From: an uncultured Psychrobacillus sp.
Lineage (GTDB): Bacteria > Bacillota > Bacilli > Bacillales_A > Planococcaceae
DNA length: 13,398 bases
NCBI GenBank assembly: GCA_934234185.1
Contig: CAKQHO010000095.1
Coordinates: 1 to 13,398 of the forward strand
Reading direction: 5' to 3'
The notes under the pieces are model-generated. The model was not told where the DNA came from. It saw only the letters and a program-made list of their open reading frames with translations, and did not search any database. Of this stretch, positions 13,074 through 13,398 are shown in pieces. The position numbers and the translations under genes are program-made. Every line of letters begins with the position of its first letter. The first letter of the stretch is position 1.

Positions 13074-13395
13074 TCACAGTTTACATTCTGGAAAAAGAAC
13101 TAATTCAGCTCTCGGTTGGAACCTCGGTATGGCAACCAAAGCCTAGAAACCAGCGGTATGCCATGTTAGTTTCAATCTCTTTAATGGTTTGGAGCATGGA
13201 CCGTATGCCGAAGGTATATTGGATAAAAGTCATCTTGATAAGTACCACTGGGTCGATACTAGGTCTCCCTATTGTCGAATAAAGGTTTTCAACCAATGGA
13301 TAGATAAAGGAAAAGTCACTTGCCGCATTTAACTTACGAACAAGATGGTCTTGCGGTACCAACTGTTCATAGTCAAGATTTCTAATTGTTCTCGT
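13074..13395 (-). pseudogene. Transposase remnant, IS1182-like, internally deleted
   Basis: Read on the minus strand, the fragment contains LVPQDHLVRKL, then FSFIYPLVENLYSTIGRPSI followed by DPVVLIKM, then IKEIETNMAYRWFLGFG. This is the conserved N-terminal domain of IS1182-type transposases. It stops at TGA 13105-13107, after about 95 codons, where the full protein normally has more than 400. Around 13115-13125 the sense changes; one frame over, AELVLFPECKL runs to a stop at 13074-13076 and may be the original C-terminus. This suggests a large internal deletion. The catalytic DDE residues are absent, so the protein cannot move the element. The start is unclear: an in-frame TGA lies at 13398-13396 and no ATG follows; TTG at 13362 is the only common start codon. 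Damage at the 5' end or a start beyond the window is possible. Confidence 0.7.
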
Positions 13396-13398
13396 TCA

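Larger units (their letters stand above)
13019..13398 (-). mobile_element. Right part of a damaged IS1182-like insertion sequence (continues past the window)
   Basis: A transposase fragment on the minus strand, a transposase-tail hairpin and a sharp change of context right after rpsA mark the 3' end of an IS. The protein family looks like the IS1182 group (N-terminal DUF772-like domain). The outer boundary, at about 12984-13030, is uncertain: I see no verified terminal inverted repeat, and the other end lies outside the window, so target duplication cannot be tested. The distance between the transposase N-terminus and the tail hairpin is far too short for an intact element. Confidence 0.6.

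Noticed and set aside
12998..13282. 94-codon + strand reading frame after rpsA
   Set aside because: It runs through two hairpins and antisense to the transposase fragment; the minus-strand reading has recognisable transposase motifs, the plus-strand one has none.
1..13398. tRNA, rRNA, CRISPR array, prophage or toxin-antitoxin modules
   Set aside because: I saw no cloverleaf-like sequence, spaced repeats, phage structural genes or small overlapping toxin/antitoxin pair on either strand.

Overview
The window reads as chromosomal DNA of a low-GC, endospore-forming member of the Bacillales (Bacillaceae or Planococcaceae type). The reasons are strong AGGAGG-type ribosome binding sites, frequent TTG/GTG starts, the spore germination pair sleB-ypeB, a bacillithiol disulfide reductase (ypdA), and a gene order that matches the Bacillus subtilis ypbE...ypbG...ypdA-prsW-sleB-ypeB-ypfA-cmk-(plsC)-ypfD/rpsA neighbourhood as I remember it. 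I cannot name a species from the sequence.

Layout. Bases 1-301 hold the 3' end of a recQ-type helicase. On the + strand follow a LysM membrane protein (ypbE-like), a CBS-CBS-ACT protein, a membrane-anchored metallophosphoesterase (ypbG) and ypdA, ending at a strong terminator at 3511-3560. Bases 3560-4440 look like a decay zone: a GC-rich dispersed repeat, a 36-codon coding remnant, and a VOC/glyoxalase gene broken by one in-frame TAG. Bases 4404-6751 lie on the minus strand: an ECF sigma factor with an overlapping membrane anti-sigma-like gene, and a type I L-asparaginase with a TTG start. From 6831 the + strand resumes with prsW, the sleB-ypeB operon, ypfA (PilZ/c-di-GMP), cmk, plsC and rpsA. 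After rpsA come two hairpins and the end of a damaged IS1182-like element whose transposase, on the minus strand, seems to have lost its middle.

How it fits together. Most of the window is housekeeping and cell-envelope biology: DNA repair, bacillithiol redox, spore cortex lysis, flagellar control by c-di-GMP, CMP phosphorylation, phosphatidate synthesis and an S1-domain RNA-binding protein. The least routine part is the ECF sigma/anti-sigma pair near prsW, whose B. subtilis homologue cuts the anti-sigma factor RsiW.

I found no clear new biological system. The most useful second-look items are the broken VOC gene, the internally deleted IS end after rpsA, the sigma/anti-sigma pair, the dispersed repeat, and the palindrome beside the ypfA ribosome binding site. 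Homology statements rest on recognised motifs and memory of the families, not on searches.
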